DNA of 9,909 bases from Bacteroidota bacterium (GTDB lineage Bacteria; Bacteroidota; Bacteroidia; Bacteroidales; Paludibacteraceae): NCBI GenBank assembly GCA_022709605.1, contig JAKLIM010000112.1:1-9909 (forward strand). The letters are read 5' to 3'. Below are positions 1 through 5,972 of this stretch, one piece after another (position 1 is the stretch's first letter; every line of letters begins with the position of its first letter). Position numbers and translations under genes: made by a program. The notes beneath the pieces were generated by a model. The model worked only from the letters and a program-made list of their open reading frames with translations. It was not told where the DNA came from and did not search any database.

Positions 1-2
1 CC

Positions 3-185
3 AGTTTTTCGACCATGCTCGGTTTATTACCGTTGGCTTTTGCAAATGCCGAAGGTGCTAACTCACGAATATCCATGGGTGTAGCAGTTATCGGTGGCAT
101 GTTGGTTTCCACTTTTCTTACTCTTTTTGTAGTACCTGCTATGTATATGTTTATTTCAACAAACAGAGAGAAAAAACAACCCTAA
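3..185 (+). CDS. RND-family efflux pump, C-terminal end (partial)
   Basis: Only the last 60 residues are present; the gene starts upstream of the window. The fragment reads SFSTMLGLLPLAFANAEGAN and continues into a hydrophobic stretch containing GVAVIGGMLVSTFLTLFVVP. This is the typical last part of the second transmembrane half of AcrB/HAE1-type (or the related heavy-metal) RND transporters, with MLGLLPLA, VIGG, ST-LTL and the VP-x-Y end. A short charged cytoplasmic tail (STNREKKQP) follows. Proteins of this family use the proton gradient to export substrates from the inner membrane or periplasm through an adaptor and an outer-membrane channel. The TolC-like gene 58 bases downstream on the same strand fits that partnership. 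An adaptor (membrane fusion protein) gene is expected upstream but cannot be seen. The substrate cannot be predicted from this tail. The family is clear; the subfamily is not. Confidence 0.9.
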   Translation, partial: SFSTMLGLLPLAFANAEGANSRISMGVAVIGGMLVSTFLTLFVVPAMYMFISTNREKKQP

Positions 186-186
186 C

Positions 187-210
187 CCCTTCCCGAAACT
201 TCGGGAGGGG
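187..210 (+). repeat. Hairpin just after the RND pump stop codon
   Basis: Positions 187-196 pair with 201-210 to give a 10-bp GC-rich stem (one G-T pair) closed by the four-base loop AACT. It begins two bases after the TAA of the pump gene and lies 33 bases before the tolC-like start. No T-run follows, so it is not a standard intrinsic terminator. It may stabilise the upstream mRNA or lower read-through into the channel gene. The CCCGAAACTTCGGGAGGGG look is one I associate with dispersed Bacteroidota intergenic repeats; this is not verified. Confidence 0.65.
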
Positions 211-243
211 AATATAATTAGAATAATTTATTTAAAGTATAAC

Positions 244-1599
244 ATGAAAATTTGTAAATTCATACTAAATAAAAGAAATCAAACTATATATCAATGTTTA
301 GTAGTTGTTTTCTTTGTTTCAGTCCATGTATATTCCCAGGAAAAATACGATTTGAAACGTTGTATCGAAACCGGATTAGAACGGAATCTGGAAATTAAAA
401 TTACTCAGAATAATCAGCAAATTTCGGACAATAACCTGACCATAGGAAATGCCGGATTTTTACCAACAGTCGATATTAATTCAGGATATTCCGGATCAAT
501 TAATAATGTGAAACAATTTCCGGCTGACGGAAGTGCAAATATAAATTCAAATGGTATTAACAATTCAGGTCTCGACGCCGGTGTGTTTCTTAACTGGACT
601 GTTTTTGACGGTTTTAATGTGAATACAAACTATGCACGATTGAAAGAATTACAACAAAAAGGAGAGTTAAATTCGCGACTAACGATTGAGAACTTTGTTG
701 CAGATCTGACGGGTGAATATTGTAATTTCGTACAGCAAAATATCAGGCTTAATAACCTGAAATCAGCGCTTAAACTTTCCAAAGAACGTCTTCGGATTGT
801 GGAAGCACGCTACAAAATTGGTTCACTTTCACGACTCGATTTACAACAGGCAAAAGTTGATTTTAATGCCGACAGCTCAAAACTGATTCGGCAACAAGAA
901 GTACTTTTTGCTTCACGTATCAAAATAAATCAATTGATGGCTCTGGATAATATTGAAAAATTGTTGGTTCCCGCTGATACTGCAATACGTTTCAATGAAT
1001 TGTTATCGAAAGATATAGTTTTTGATAAAATGATGAAAATGAACAGTTTTATTTTGTTGGCTGAAAAAGAAAAAAATCTGAGTGTTTTAGACCTCAAAAG
1101 TGCTCAAAGTAAAAATTATCCTTATCTGAAACTAAATGCCGGCTATGGTTTTTCTCAAAATAATTATGAAGTTGCAACTTATAAACTACAAAATAATTTG
1201 GGAACAAATTACGGTATCACATTGGGATATAATTTGTTTGATGGATTCAATCGTACACGTCAGCAAAAAAATGCAAAAATTCAAATAGTGAATAAAGATC
1301 TTGAATTTGAGCAAATTAAGCTCTCGCTAAAAAGTGATTTTTCAAACATTTGGATGGCTTACAGAAACAATATGGAGCTCACCAATCTCGAAAAGGAAAA
1401 TTTGAGCAATGCAAAGGAGAATTACCAAATCGCCATCGACCGTTATAAATTGGGCGATTTATCAGGAATTGAACTTCGTGAAGCACAAAACAGTTTGCTC
1501 GAAGCAGAAGAGCGACTTATACAAGCGCAATACAACACAAAACTAAGTGAGATTTCGCTTTTGCAAATCAGCGGTCAAATTACAGATTATTTAAAATGA
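244..1599 (+). CDS. TolC-like outer-membrane efflux channel protein
   Basis: This 451-residue protein is an outer membrane factor of the TolC/OprM type. It forms the trimeric channel through which an RND pump expels substrates across the outer membrane. A signal peptide is visible: basic residues near the N-terminus, a hydrophobic core at about 18-29 (CLVVVFFVSVHV), and a probable cut near YSQ at 30-32. No lipobox cysteine is present. The family's internal duplication is easy to see. WTVFDGF at 118-124 matches YNLFDGF at 329-335 (the beta-strand regions), and RYKIGSLSRLDLQQA at 189-203 matches RYKLGDLSGIELREA at 400-414 (the helical hairpins). The rest is helix-rich with coiled-coil character. 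Length is normal for the family. The gene lies 58 bases after the RND pump gene on the same strand, so the two are probably co-transcribed and act together. The ATG at 244 gives the full signal peptide. Substrate is unknown. Confidence 0.93.
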   Translation: MKICKFILNKRNQTIYQCLVVVFFVSVHVYSQEKYDLKRCIETGLERNLEIKITQNNQQISDNNLTIGNAGFLPTVDINSGYSGSINNVKQFPADGSANINSNGINNSGLDAGVFLNWTVFDGFNVNTNYARLKELQQKGELNSRLTIENFVADLTGEYCNFVQQNIRLNNLKSALKLSKERLRIVEARYKIGSLSRLDLQQAKVDFNADSSKLIRQQEVLFASRIKINQLMALDNIEKLLVPADTAIRFNELLSKDIVFDKMMKMNSFILLAEKEKNLSVLDLKSAQSKNYPYLKLNAGYGFSQNNYEVATYKLQNNLGTNYGITLGYNLFDGFNRTRQQKNAKIQIVNKDLEFEQIKLSLKSDFSNIWMAYRNNMELTNLEKENLSNAKENYQIAIDRYKLGDLSGIELREAQNSLLEAEERLIQAQYNTKLSEISLLQISGQITDYLK

Positions 1600-1676
1600 T
1601 ATTTGAACTACGCAATCATTTATTATTTTAGGTAGTATGAAAAAAATTTATTTCAATAGAAGAACAAATATAATTC

Positions 1677-1692
1677 TCCGTCAGCTGACGGA
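1677..1692. repeat. 16-bp perfect palindrome at the end of rsmE
   Basis: TCCGTCAGCTGACGGA is a perfect palindrome lying in the 93-base gap between the convergent tolC-like and rsmE genes, directly touching the rsmE stop codon (complement of 1693-1695). It shares the plan TCCGnnAGCTnnCGGA with the palindrome at 5024-5041. It could fold as a short hairpin at the rsmE mRNA end, serve as a protein-binding site, or be a dispersed repeat. No T-run follows on either strand. Confidence 0.7.
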
Positions 1693-2397
1693 TTAGGTGG
1701 TAATTTTCATTACAGCCACCGTAGTACAAGCTACTACTCCGGCTGTTTCGGTTCGTAATCTGCTGTCACCCAGCGAAACAGGAATAAATCCCTTCTGAAT
1801 AGCCTTCTCTATTTCCTCTTTGCTAAAATCACCTTCCGGGCCAATAAGAATAAGAATGTCTTTTTTACCTACCAATTCATGGTAGAGTTGTTTTTTGTCC
1901 TGTTCGTAACAATGGGCAATGTAGCAGACTTCAGCTTTATGGTTATTTATAAATTCATCGAAAGTCGTCTGCGGGTTCAGTGTTGGGAAATACGCTTTTA
2001 CCGATTGTTTGGCAGCCGATACAATAATTTTCTCCAATCGTTCTTCTTTCACCACTTTACGTTCGGAAAAACGACAAATAATGGGTGTAATTTCATCGAT
2101 TCCGATTTCGGTAGCTTTTTCGATAAACCACTCCAGCCGTTCAATATTTTTAGTGGGAGCAATAGCAATGTGCAATTTATAATTCCTTTTGCCAAATCCC
2201 TCTTTCGTTTCAATAATTTCGAAACCACAACGTTTGTGATGCGGCAAAGTGATGCGCGCTTTGTGATAACCACCAACTCCATCCACCACAATAATTTCAT
2301 CGCCGGCCTGCAGTCGCAAAACCTTAACCGCATGAAACGATTCTTCTTCGGGAAGAACAGAGCCGGAAGTGAGATTTGGTACGTAGAATAAAGTCAT
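1693..2397 (-). CDS. rsmE: 16S rRNA (uracil(1498)-N3)-methyltransferase RsmE
   Basis: This 234-residue protein belongs to the RsmE family. These enzymes use S-adenosylmethionine to methylate N3 of U1498 in 16S rRNA in the assembled small subunit, near the decoding site. The N-terminal PUA-like part carries HAVKVLRLQAGD at 22-33. The C-terminal SPOUT/trefoil-knot domain shows ERLEWFIEKATEIGI at 86-100, the RFSERK segment at 109-114, AAKQS at 128-132, and the cofactor-binding knot motifs IGPEGDFS (185-192) and LGDSRLRTETA (209-219). Length is typical and all hallmark motifs are intact. It is the third minus-strand gene after ffh and folD, 88 bases beyond folD, and may be read from the same transcript. 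I saw no promoter match of its own in that gap. Its 3' end faces the tolC-like gene. Confidence 0.95.
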   Translation of the reverse strand: MTLFYVPNLTSGSVLPEEESFHAVKVLRLQAGDEIIVVDGVGGYHKARITLPHHKRCGFEIIETKEGFGKRNYKLHIAIAPTKNIERLEWFIEKATEIGIDEITPIICRFSERKVVKEERLEKIIVSAAKQSVKAYFPTLNPQTTFDEFINNHKAEVCYIAHCYEQDKKQLYHELVGKKDILILIGPEGDFSKEEIEKAIQKGFIPVSLGDSRLRTETAGVVACTTVAVMKITT

Positions 2398-2402
2398 TCA
2401 GT

Positions 2403-2468
2403 CATTTACTATTTTAAAATTTACCATTTACTATTTCAGTTTTCGTGCAGAAATTGTAAATGGTAAAT
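2403..2468. repeat. Direct and inverted A/T-rich repeats between folD and rsmE
   Basis: The 88-base gap is mostly repeats. CATTTACTATTT occurs twice as a direct repeat (2403-2414 and 2425-2436). ATTTACCATTTAC at 2419-2431 is the exact reverse complement of GTAAATGGTAAAT at 2456-2468, giving a 13-bp stem around a 24-base loop. The right arm overlaps the motif ATTGTAAAT (2453-2461), which also occurs in two other gaps of this window. The hairpin lies in the folD-rsmE intergenic transcript, so it may affect mRNA stability or coupling. It lacks a T-run and is not a convincing terminator. Confidence 0.7.
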
Positions 2469-2485
2469 AGTATAATTGTCAATTC

Positions 2486-3367
2486 TTAATATATTTCCCC
2501 TTTTGCCGCCAGCAAAGTGTTTTTCATTAATGCAATGCGCGTCATTAAGCCTACGCCCCCGGGTACCGGAGTAATAAAAGAACATTTTGGGGCTACTTCG
2601 TCGAATGCTACATCGCCTTTAAGCTTAAAACCAGATTTGGTTAGTGTTGATGGAACTCGAGTTGTACCAACATCAATTATTGTCACTCCCTCTTTCACCA
2701 TATCTGCTTTCAGAAATTCCGGTTGACCTAATGCAGCAATAATTATATCAGCTTGCAGGCAGATTTCTTTCAGATTTTTGGTGCGACTGTGGCAAACTGT
2801 TACTGTAGCATCGCCAGGATAGCCTTTCTGCATCATCAATGTAGCAATGGGTTTACCAACTATATTACTGCGACCAATCACTACACAGTTTTTACCGGAA
2901 GTAGGTATTTCGTAGCGTTTCAACAATTCAATAATCCCTGATGGAGTTGCTGATACATAACAAGGTAACCCTATTGATAACCTACCTACATTTACAGGGT
3001 GAAAACCATCCACATCCTTGCGATAATCGATAGCTTCAATTACTTTTTGTTCCGAAATATGTTTTGGAATGGGTAATTGAACAATGAAACCATCTACATC
3101 CGAATTTTTATTTAATTTATCAACTTCAGCAAGTAAAGTTTCTTCGGTAATATCATCTTCGAATCGAATAAGTGTAGATGTAAATCCACAATCGCCGCAA
3201 TCTTTCACTTTTCCAGCAACATAGGATTCACTGCCACCATCATGTCCAACAATTATCACTGCTAAATGCGGACGTTTTTTTCCGGTAGCAACCATTTTTT
3301 CTACTTCTGCTGCAATTTCCAGTTTTATTTGTTCCGAAATTGCTTTTCCATCTATTAATTTGTACAT
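2486..3367 (-). CDS. folD: Bifunctional methylenetetrahydrofolate dehydrogenase / methenyltetrahydrofolate cyclohydrolase FolD
   Basis: FolD interconverts 5,10-methylene-, 5,10-methenyl- and 10-formyl-tetrahydrofolate in the cytoplasm, supplying one-carbon units for purines and initiator formyl-methionine. The 293-residue product has the family length. Catalytic Tyr49 and Lys53 sit in SESYVAGK, and the folate-site QLPIP follows at 97-101. KDVDGFHPVNVGRL at 117-130 is the second signature. The NADP-binding fold carries GRSNIVGKP at 165-173. The C-terminal signature is TPVPGGVGLMT at 266-276, where many relatives have Pro in place of Leu274. This is a small variation unlikely to abolish function. 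The gene follows ffh on the same strand after a 120-base repeat-rich gap and precedes rsmE. No strong promoter match was found directly upstream, so it may depend on the ffh promoter. The ATG start gives the usual short N-terminus (MYKLIDGK). Confidence 0.97.
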   Translation of the reverse strand: MYKLIDGKAISEQIKLEIAAEVEKMVATGKKRPHLAVIIVGHDGGSESYVAGKVKDCGDCGFTSTLIRFEDDITEETLLAEVDKLNKNSDVDGFIVQLPIPKHISEQKVIEAIDYRKDVDGFHPVNVGRLSIGLPCYVSATPSGIIELLKRYEIPTSGKNCVVIGRSNIVGKPIATLMMQKGYPGDATVTVCHSRTKNLKEICLQADIIIAALGQPEFLKADMVKEGVTIIDVGTTRVPSTLTKSGFKLKGDVAFDEVAPKCSFITPVPGGVGLMTRIALMKNTLLAAKGEIY

Positions 3368-3370
3368 GTA

Positions 3371-3420
3371 AAAAAGTTTGAAAAGTTTGAGAGTTTGAGA
3401 GTTTGACGTTTGAAAAGTTT
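3371..3420. repeat. Short tandem repeat based on AGTTTGAG/A
   Basis: About six imperfect 7-9 base units built on GTTTGA (AAAAGTTTG, AAAAGTTTG, AGAGTTTG, AGAGTTTG, ACGTTTG, AAAAGTTT) run head to tail directly upstream of the folD start codon, within the folD leader if it is transcribed from ffh. There are no unique spacers, so this is not CRISPR. It looks like slippage-prone simple sequence. Confidence 0.75.
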
Positions 3421-3451
3421 CAGTATTTTATAATCTGCAACCTACTACCAA

Positions 3452-3484
3452 ATTGTAAATTGTAAATGAAAAAATTGTAAATGA
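3452..3484. repeat. Three ATTGTAAAT motifs between ffh and folD
   Basis: ATTGTAAAT occurs at 3452-3460, overlapping at 3459-3467, and again at 3474-3482, ending just before the ffh stop codon. The same motif is seen at 2453-2461 and 8211-8219 in other gaps, always in this orientation on the given strand. Function unknown. Confidence 0.6.
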
Positions 3485-3487
3485 TAA

Positions 3488-4807
3488 TTATCTTTTCTTT
3501 CCTGCTTTCAGTTTTCCCTGCTGCATGGTGGCCATACGCATCATTTTGCTGGTTTGTTCAAACTGTTTCAGCAGTCGGTTTACTTCAACAATCGTTGTGC
3601 CGCTGCCTTTGGCAATACGGTTTTTACGGCTACCGTTCAGTAGCGAAGGATTGGCGCGTTCGGTTGGAGTCATCGAATGAATAATGGCTTCAATGCCTTT
3701 GAATGCGTTTTCGTCAATGTCTACATCTTTCAATGCTTTTCCCATGCCGGGAATCATGGCGGCTAAATCTTTGATATTACCCATCTTTTTAATTTGGGCA
3801 ATTTGCGAAAGAAAATCATTGAAATCGAACTGATTTTTGGCAATCTTTTTTTGCAATCGACGGGCTTCGTCTTCGTCATATTGCTCCTGGGCACGCTCTA
3901 CCAACGAAACTATATCACCCATTCCGAGAATTCGGTCGGCCATACGTTCGGGATAGAATACGTCAAGCGCATCCATTTTTTCGCCCGTACCCACAAATTT
4001 TATCGGTTTGGTAACAACCGAGCGAATAGAAAGTGCAGCTCCACCACGGGTATCTCCATCCAATTTGGTAAGGATAACACCGTCGAAATCAAGCTTATCG
4101 TTAAATTCTTTGGCTGTATTTACTGCATCCTGTCCGGTCATTGCATCAACTACGAACAGAATTTCTTGTGGTTGAATGGCTTTCTTGATTGCCGCAATCT
4201 CGTTCATCATCATTTCGTCCACCGCCAATCGTCCGGCAGTATCCACAATGACTACATCATTGCCGTGTAATTTAGCGTATTTGATAGATGCTTCGGCAAT
4301 AGCCACCGGATTTTTGCTTTCCAAATCGGAAAAAACCGGCACACCCAATTGTTCACCAAGCACTCTTAACTGCTCGATAGCTGCCGGACGATAAACGTCA
4401 CAAGCCACCAACAAAGGGTTTTTGCTGCGTTTGGTTTTAAGGAGATTGGCTAATTTTCCGGAAAATGTTGTTTTACCCGAACCTTGTAAGCCCGACATTA
4501 AAATTACCGAAGGATTCCCTTTCAGGTTTATGTCCACACTTTGACCGCCCATAAGCATGGCCAATTCATCGTGTACAATTTTAACCATCAGTTGCTGCGG
4601 TTTCAGCGAAGTCAACACATTCTGTCCGATGGCTTTTTCTTTAACAGTATCGGTAAATGTTTTGGCAATTTTGTAGTTAACGTCGGCATCGAGCAAGGCT
4701 TTACGCACATCTTTCAACGTTTCTGCCACGTTAATTTCGGTAATCTTTCCTTCCCCTTTCAGGATTTTAAACGACCGTTCTAATCGTTCACTAAGAGATT
4801 CAAACAT
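3488..4807 (-). CDS. ffh: Signal recognition particle protein Ffh (SRP54 homologue)
   Basis: Ffh binds hydrophobic signal sequences emerging from the ribosome. With 4.5S RNA and the receptor FtsY it delivers nascent membrane proteins to the Sec translocon in a GTP-dependent way. The 439-residue protein is full length. The N domain (about 1-90) starts MFESLSERLERSFKILKGEG. The G domain has the P-loop GLQGSGKTT (106-114), DVYRPAA (137-143), DTAGR (189-193), TKLDGD (247-252) and GTGEK (273-277). The M domain (about 300-430) has the IPGMG segment (352-356), the RNA-binding SRKNRIAKGSG (393-403) and a Met-rich helix MMRMATM (422-428). All GTPase motifs are intact. No 4.5S RNA gene was recognised in the window. 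It is the first of three minus-strand genes (ffh, folD, rsmE). A good promoter lies about 100 bases upstream, leaving a leader of roughly 90 bases. Confidence 0.98.
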   Translation of the reverse strand: MFESLSERLERSFKILKGEGKITEINVAETLKDVRKALLDADVNYKIAKTFTDTVKEKAIGQNVLTSLKPQQLMVKIVHDELAMLMGGQSVDINLKGNPSVILMSGLQGSGKTTFSGKLANLLKTKRSKNPLLVACDVYRPAAIEQLRVLGEQLGVPVFSDLESKNPVAIAEASIKYAKLHGNDVVIVDTAGRLAVDEMMMNEIAAIKKAIQPQEILFVVDAMTGQDAVNTAKEFNDKLDFDGVILTKLDGDTRGGAALSIRSVVTKPIKFVGTGEKMDALDVFYPERMADRILGMGDIVSLVERAQEQYDEDEARRLQKKIAKNQFDFNDFLSQIAQIKKMGNIKDLAAMIPGMGKALKDVDIDENAFKGIEAIIHSMTPTERANPSLLNGSRKNRIAKGSGTTIVEVNRLLKQFEQTSKMMRMATMQQGKLKAGKKR

Positions 4808-4824
4808 AAGTTTTTATAAATTTA

Positions 4825-4890
4825 AAATTCCCCCTGACCGCAAAAAAGGGAATTTATTATTTTATTAGTTAACCCCACGGGCTGAGGGGT
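4825..4890 (-). promoter_or_regulatory. Two possible hairpins in the ffh mRNA leader
   Basis: Between the predicted ffh promoter and the ffh ATG, two inverted repeats occur. ACCCC at 4872-4876 pairs with GGGGT at 4886-4890 (5 bp plus a weak inner extension). AAATTCCC at 4825-4832 pairs with GGGAATTT at 4848-4855 (8 bp, 15-base loop). Read on the minus strand both fall in the roughly 90-base leader. They could be regulatory or simply remnants of G/C-patch intergenic repeats. No known riboswitch class was recognised. Confidence 0.4.
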
Positions 4891-4905
4891 ATTTTTTTGA
4901 GAGCA

Positions 4906-4936
4906 CAAAGGTACAAAAAAACATGTTATTTTCAAA
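4906..4936 (-). promoter_or_regulatory. Predicted ffh promoter, Bacteroidota type
   Basis: On the minus strand the sequence reads TTTG (complement of 4933-4936), 19 bases, then TACCTTTG (complement of 4906-4913). This matches the Bacteroidota primary sigma-factor consensus TTTG / TAnnTTTG with correct spacing. Transcription would start near 4899 and give an ffh leader of about 90 bases. Confidence 0.75.
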
Positions 4937-5023
4937 TAAACTAATGCAAAGACATAAACCATCTGTTTGTTCATTAATTTGATCATTTATTTTGTTTTAC
5001 AGTTGACCGGTTAAAATACCTAG

Positions 5024-5041
5024 TTCCGATAGCTATCGGAA
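5024..5041. repeat. 18-bp perfect palindrome
   Basis: TTCCGATAGCTATCGGAA is a perfect palindrome. It sits directly next to the outer left arm of the nested inverted repeat that follows. It has the same TCCGnnAGCTnnCGGA plan as the palindrome at 1677-1692. It is either a repeat component or a binding site for a dimeric protein. Confidence 0.75.
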
Positions 5042-5168
5042 TCGCTTCGCTCTGAATGACAATTCATTACAACGTTTTCATTTAAGAGGGGGTTGGTTGG
5101 TGGCGAAGCCGCCAACCAACCCCCTCTTAAAAACATAAAATGCTGACTGTCATTTCGAACGAAGTGAG
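5041..5168. repeat. Nested inverted-repeat element between acpH and ffh
   Basis: Two levels of symmetry are visible. The inner one pairs 5081-5104 with 5108-5131: a 24-bp stem with a single G-T pair and a three-base loop, containing a G-rich/C-rich block. The outer arms, 5041-5061 and 5148-5168, are related by inversion with 16 of 21 positions matching (CTTCG and TGTCATT blocks). The outer arms resemble the CTTCGTTCGAAATGACA-type repeats I associate with Bacteroidota intergenic regions; this is recalled, not searched. The element lies just beyond the acpH stop codon and upstream of the ffh promoter, so it may end or protect the acpH transcript. It encodes no protein that I can see. It could be a non-autonomous mobile repeat (MITE- or REP-like), but no target-site duplication is evident. 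The rest of the 383-base gap 4808-5190 holds the ffh promoter and leader and otherwise plain AT-rich sequence. Confidence 0.7.
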
Positions 5169-5190
5169 AAATCTCTTTCAAAAACTACAT

Positions 5191-5769
5191 TTAAAAAGTT
5201 TGTTGTTTTACAAACTCAATTAAATCAGGAAAAAACAAATGAAATTGCGTTTCGAGTTTGTTGGTATTTTCAATTAAAAACTGAATGGCTTTATCGGGTT
5301 GTATGGCAGGGGTTTTGTGTTTCTCCATAATTTGTAGGGAGTTTTTCAAACCCGAAACCGACGCATATTTACACAGCCGATTTGTTCCAATAAAATGAAA
5401 AATAAATCCTTTTACCCGCGCAGGCAAATGCCGGTAATGTATCAATGAAGCCAAATAAAATCGAAAAGCAAACAAATGCAATGAGCGATGGGCATACATT
5501 TTAAAATTGATGGCCAGAAAATAATCGAAATACATATCGGCAATAATGGCTGAATACCGTCCGAACTCCGGTTTTATCAACGCAACAGTTTCGCGAACTG
5601 CAGGATGTGCATCGGTAAACTCATCAATTTTCCGGTGTAAAATGATACCTTTGCGGATGTTTTGCGGATAATGGGTCATACGACTACCTTTTACAAAGTC
5701 GCCAATAAAGTTGCCTATCTGCAATTCTGCATCGGTTCCTGATAGAAATATATGTGCCAGGTAATTCAA
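5191..5769 (-). CDS. AcpH-like acyl carrier protein phosphodiesterase
   Basis: This 192-residue protein resembles the ACP phosphodiesterase (ACP hydrolase, AcpH) family, which removes the 4'-phosphopantetheine group from holo-ACP in the cytoplasm. The family start MNYLAHIFLS matches, followed by GNFIGDFVKG (19-28), GIILHRKIDEFTDAHPAVRE (41-60), a distorted HD-domain-like pattern, and DMYFDYFLA (78-86). The C-terminal ETQFHLFFPDL (173-183) also fits. Likely metal-site or catalytic residues are His6, Asp24, His45, Asp49, His55 and Asp82. Length matches the roughly 190-residue family norm. Bacteroidota members are mostly annotated by similarity alone, so the activity is inferred. The gene stands alone on the minus strand with its own promoter match and a leader of only about 14 bases. 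It diverges from the nitroreductase gene. The ATG at 5769 gives the conserved N-terminus. Confidence 0.85.
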   Translation of the reverse strand: MNYLAHIFLSGTDAELQIGNFIGDFVKGSRMTHYPQNIRKGIILHRKIDEFTDAHPAVRETVALIKPEFGRYSAIIADMYFDYFLAINFKMYAHRSLHLFAFRFYLASLIHYRHLPARVKGFIFHFIGTNRLCKYASVSGLKNSLQIMEKHKTPAIQPDKAIQFLIENTNKLETQFHLFFPDLIEFVKQQTF

Positions 5770-5972
5770 AATATTTGGATTTTAAAGTGCAAAGGTAATT
5801 AAAAACAGCTTGCGACAAAAAATTAATATATTACTTTATTTTTTAAATGTATTGAAAATCAACATTTTAAATTATTTAAAAATAAAAATGTATTTCAAAT
5901 TAAAATCTTAACAAACAATCAGCGCTTTCAAACGTTCAATAAAATAATTACATAAAAAATTCTTTAATAACA
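5770..5972. other. AT-rich divergent intergenic region
   Basis: This 203-base gap between acpH (-) and the nitroreductase (+) is very AT-rich. It holds the acpH promoter match near its left end. Towards the nitroreductase I found no good TTTG / TAnnTTTG pair, so that promoter is unassigned. A weak 7-bp inverted repeat ACATTTT/AAAATGT (5862-5868 and 5885-5891) is present and may be chance in such AT-rich sequence. No small gene or RNA gene was recognised. Confidence 0.6.
5790..5819 (-). promoter_or_regulatory. Predicted acpH promoter, Bacteroidota type
   Basis: On the minus strand TTTG (complement of 5816-5819) is followed after 18 bases by TACCTTTG (complement of 5790-5797). The -7 box is the same octamer as in the predicted ffh promoter. 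Transcription would begin near 5783, about 14 bases before the acpH ATG. Confidence 0.7.

Noticed and set aside
1637..1696. 19-codon plus-strand frame starting MKKIYFNRR between tolC-like and rsmE
   Set aside because: Very short, ends inside the convergent rsmE gene and runs through the palindrome; no support for translation.
1879..2391. Long open frame on the plus strand opposite rsmE
   Set aside because: The reverse strand encodes a full RsmE with all motifs. The plus-strand translation has no recognisable domain and is rich in Phe/Asn, as expected from antisense shadowing.
3371..3420. Possible CRISPR-like repeat array upstream of folD
   Set aside because: Units are only 7-9 bases with no unique spacers, and no cas genes are nearby.
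3794..4270. Plus-strand open frames opposite ffh (also 4541-4783 and 4176-4394)
   Set aside because: They are antisense shadows of the intact Ffh coding sequence; no family resemblance or plausible start context was seen.
4872..4898. Hairpin plus T-run on the plus strand resembling an intrinsic terminator
   Set aside because: The stem is only about 5 bp and no plus-strand gene lies upstream for it to terminate. It is better seen as part of the ffh leader on the other strand.
5091..5103. Two-tier G-quadruplex motif GGTTGGTTGGTGG
   Set aside because: The same bases form one arm of a 24-bp inverted repeat, which would be far more stable. Two-quartet motifs are weak.
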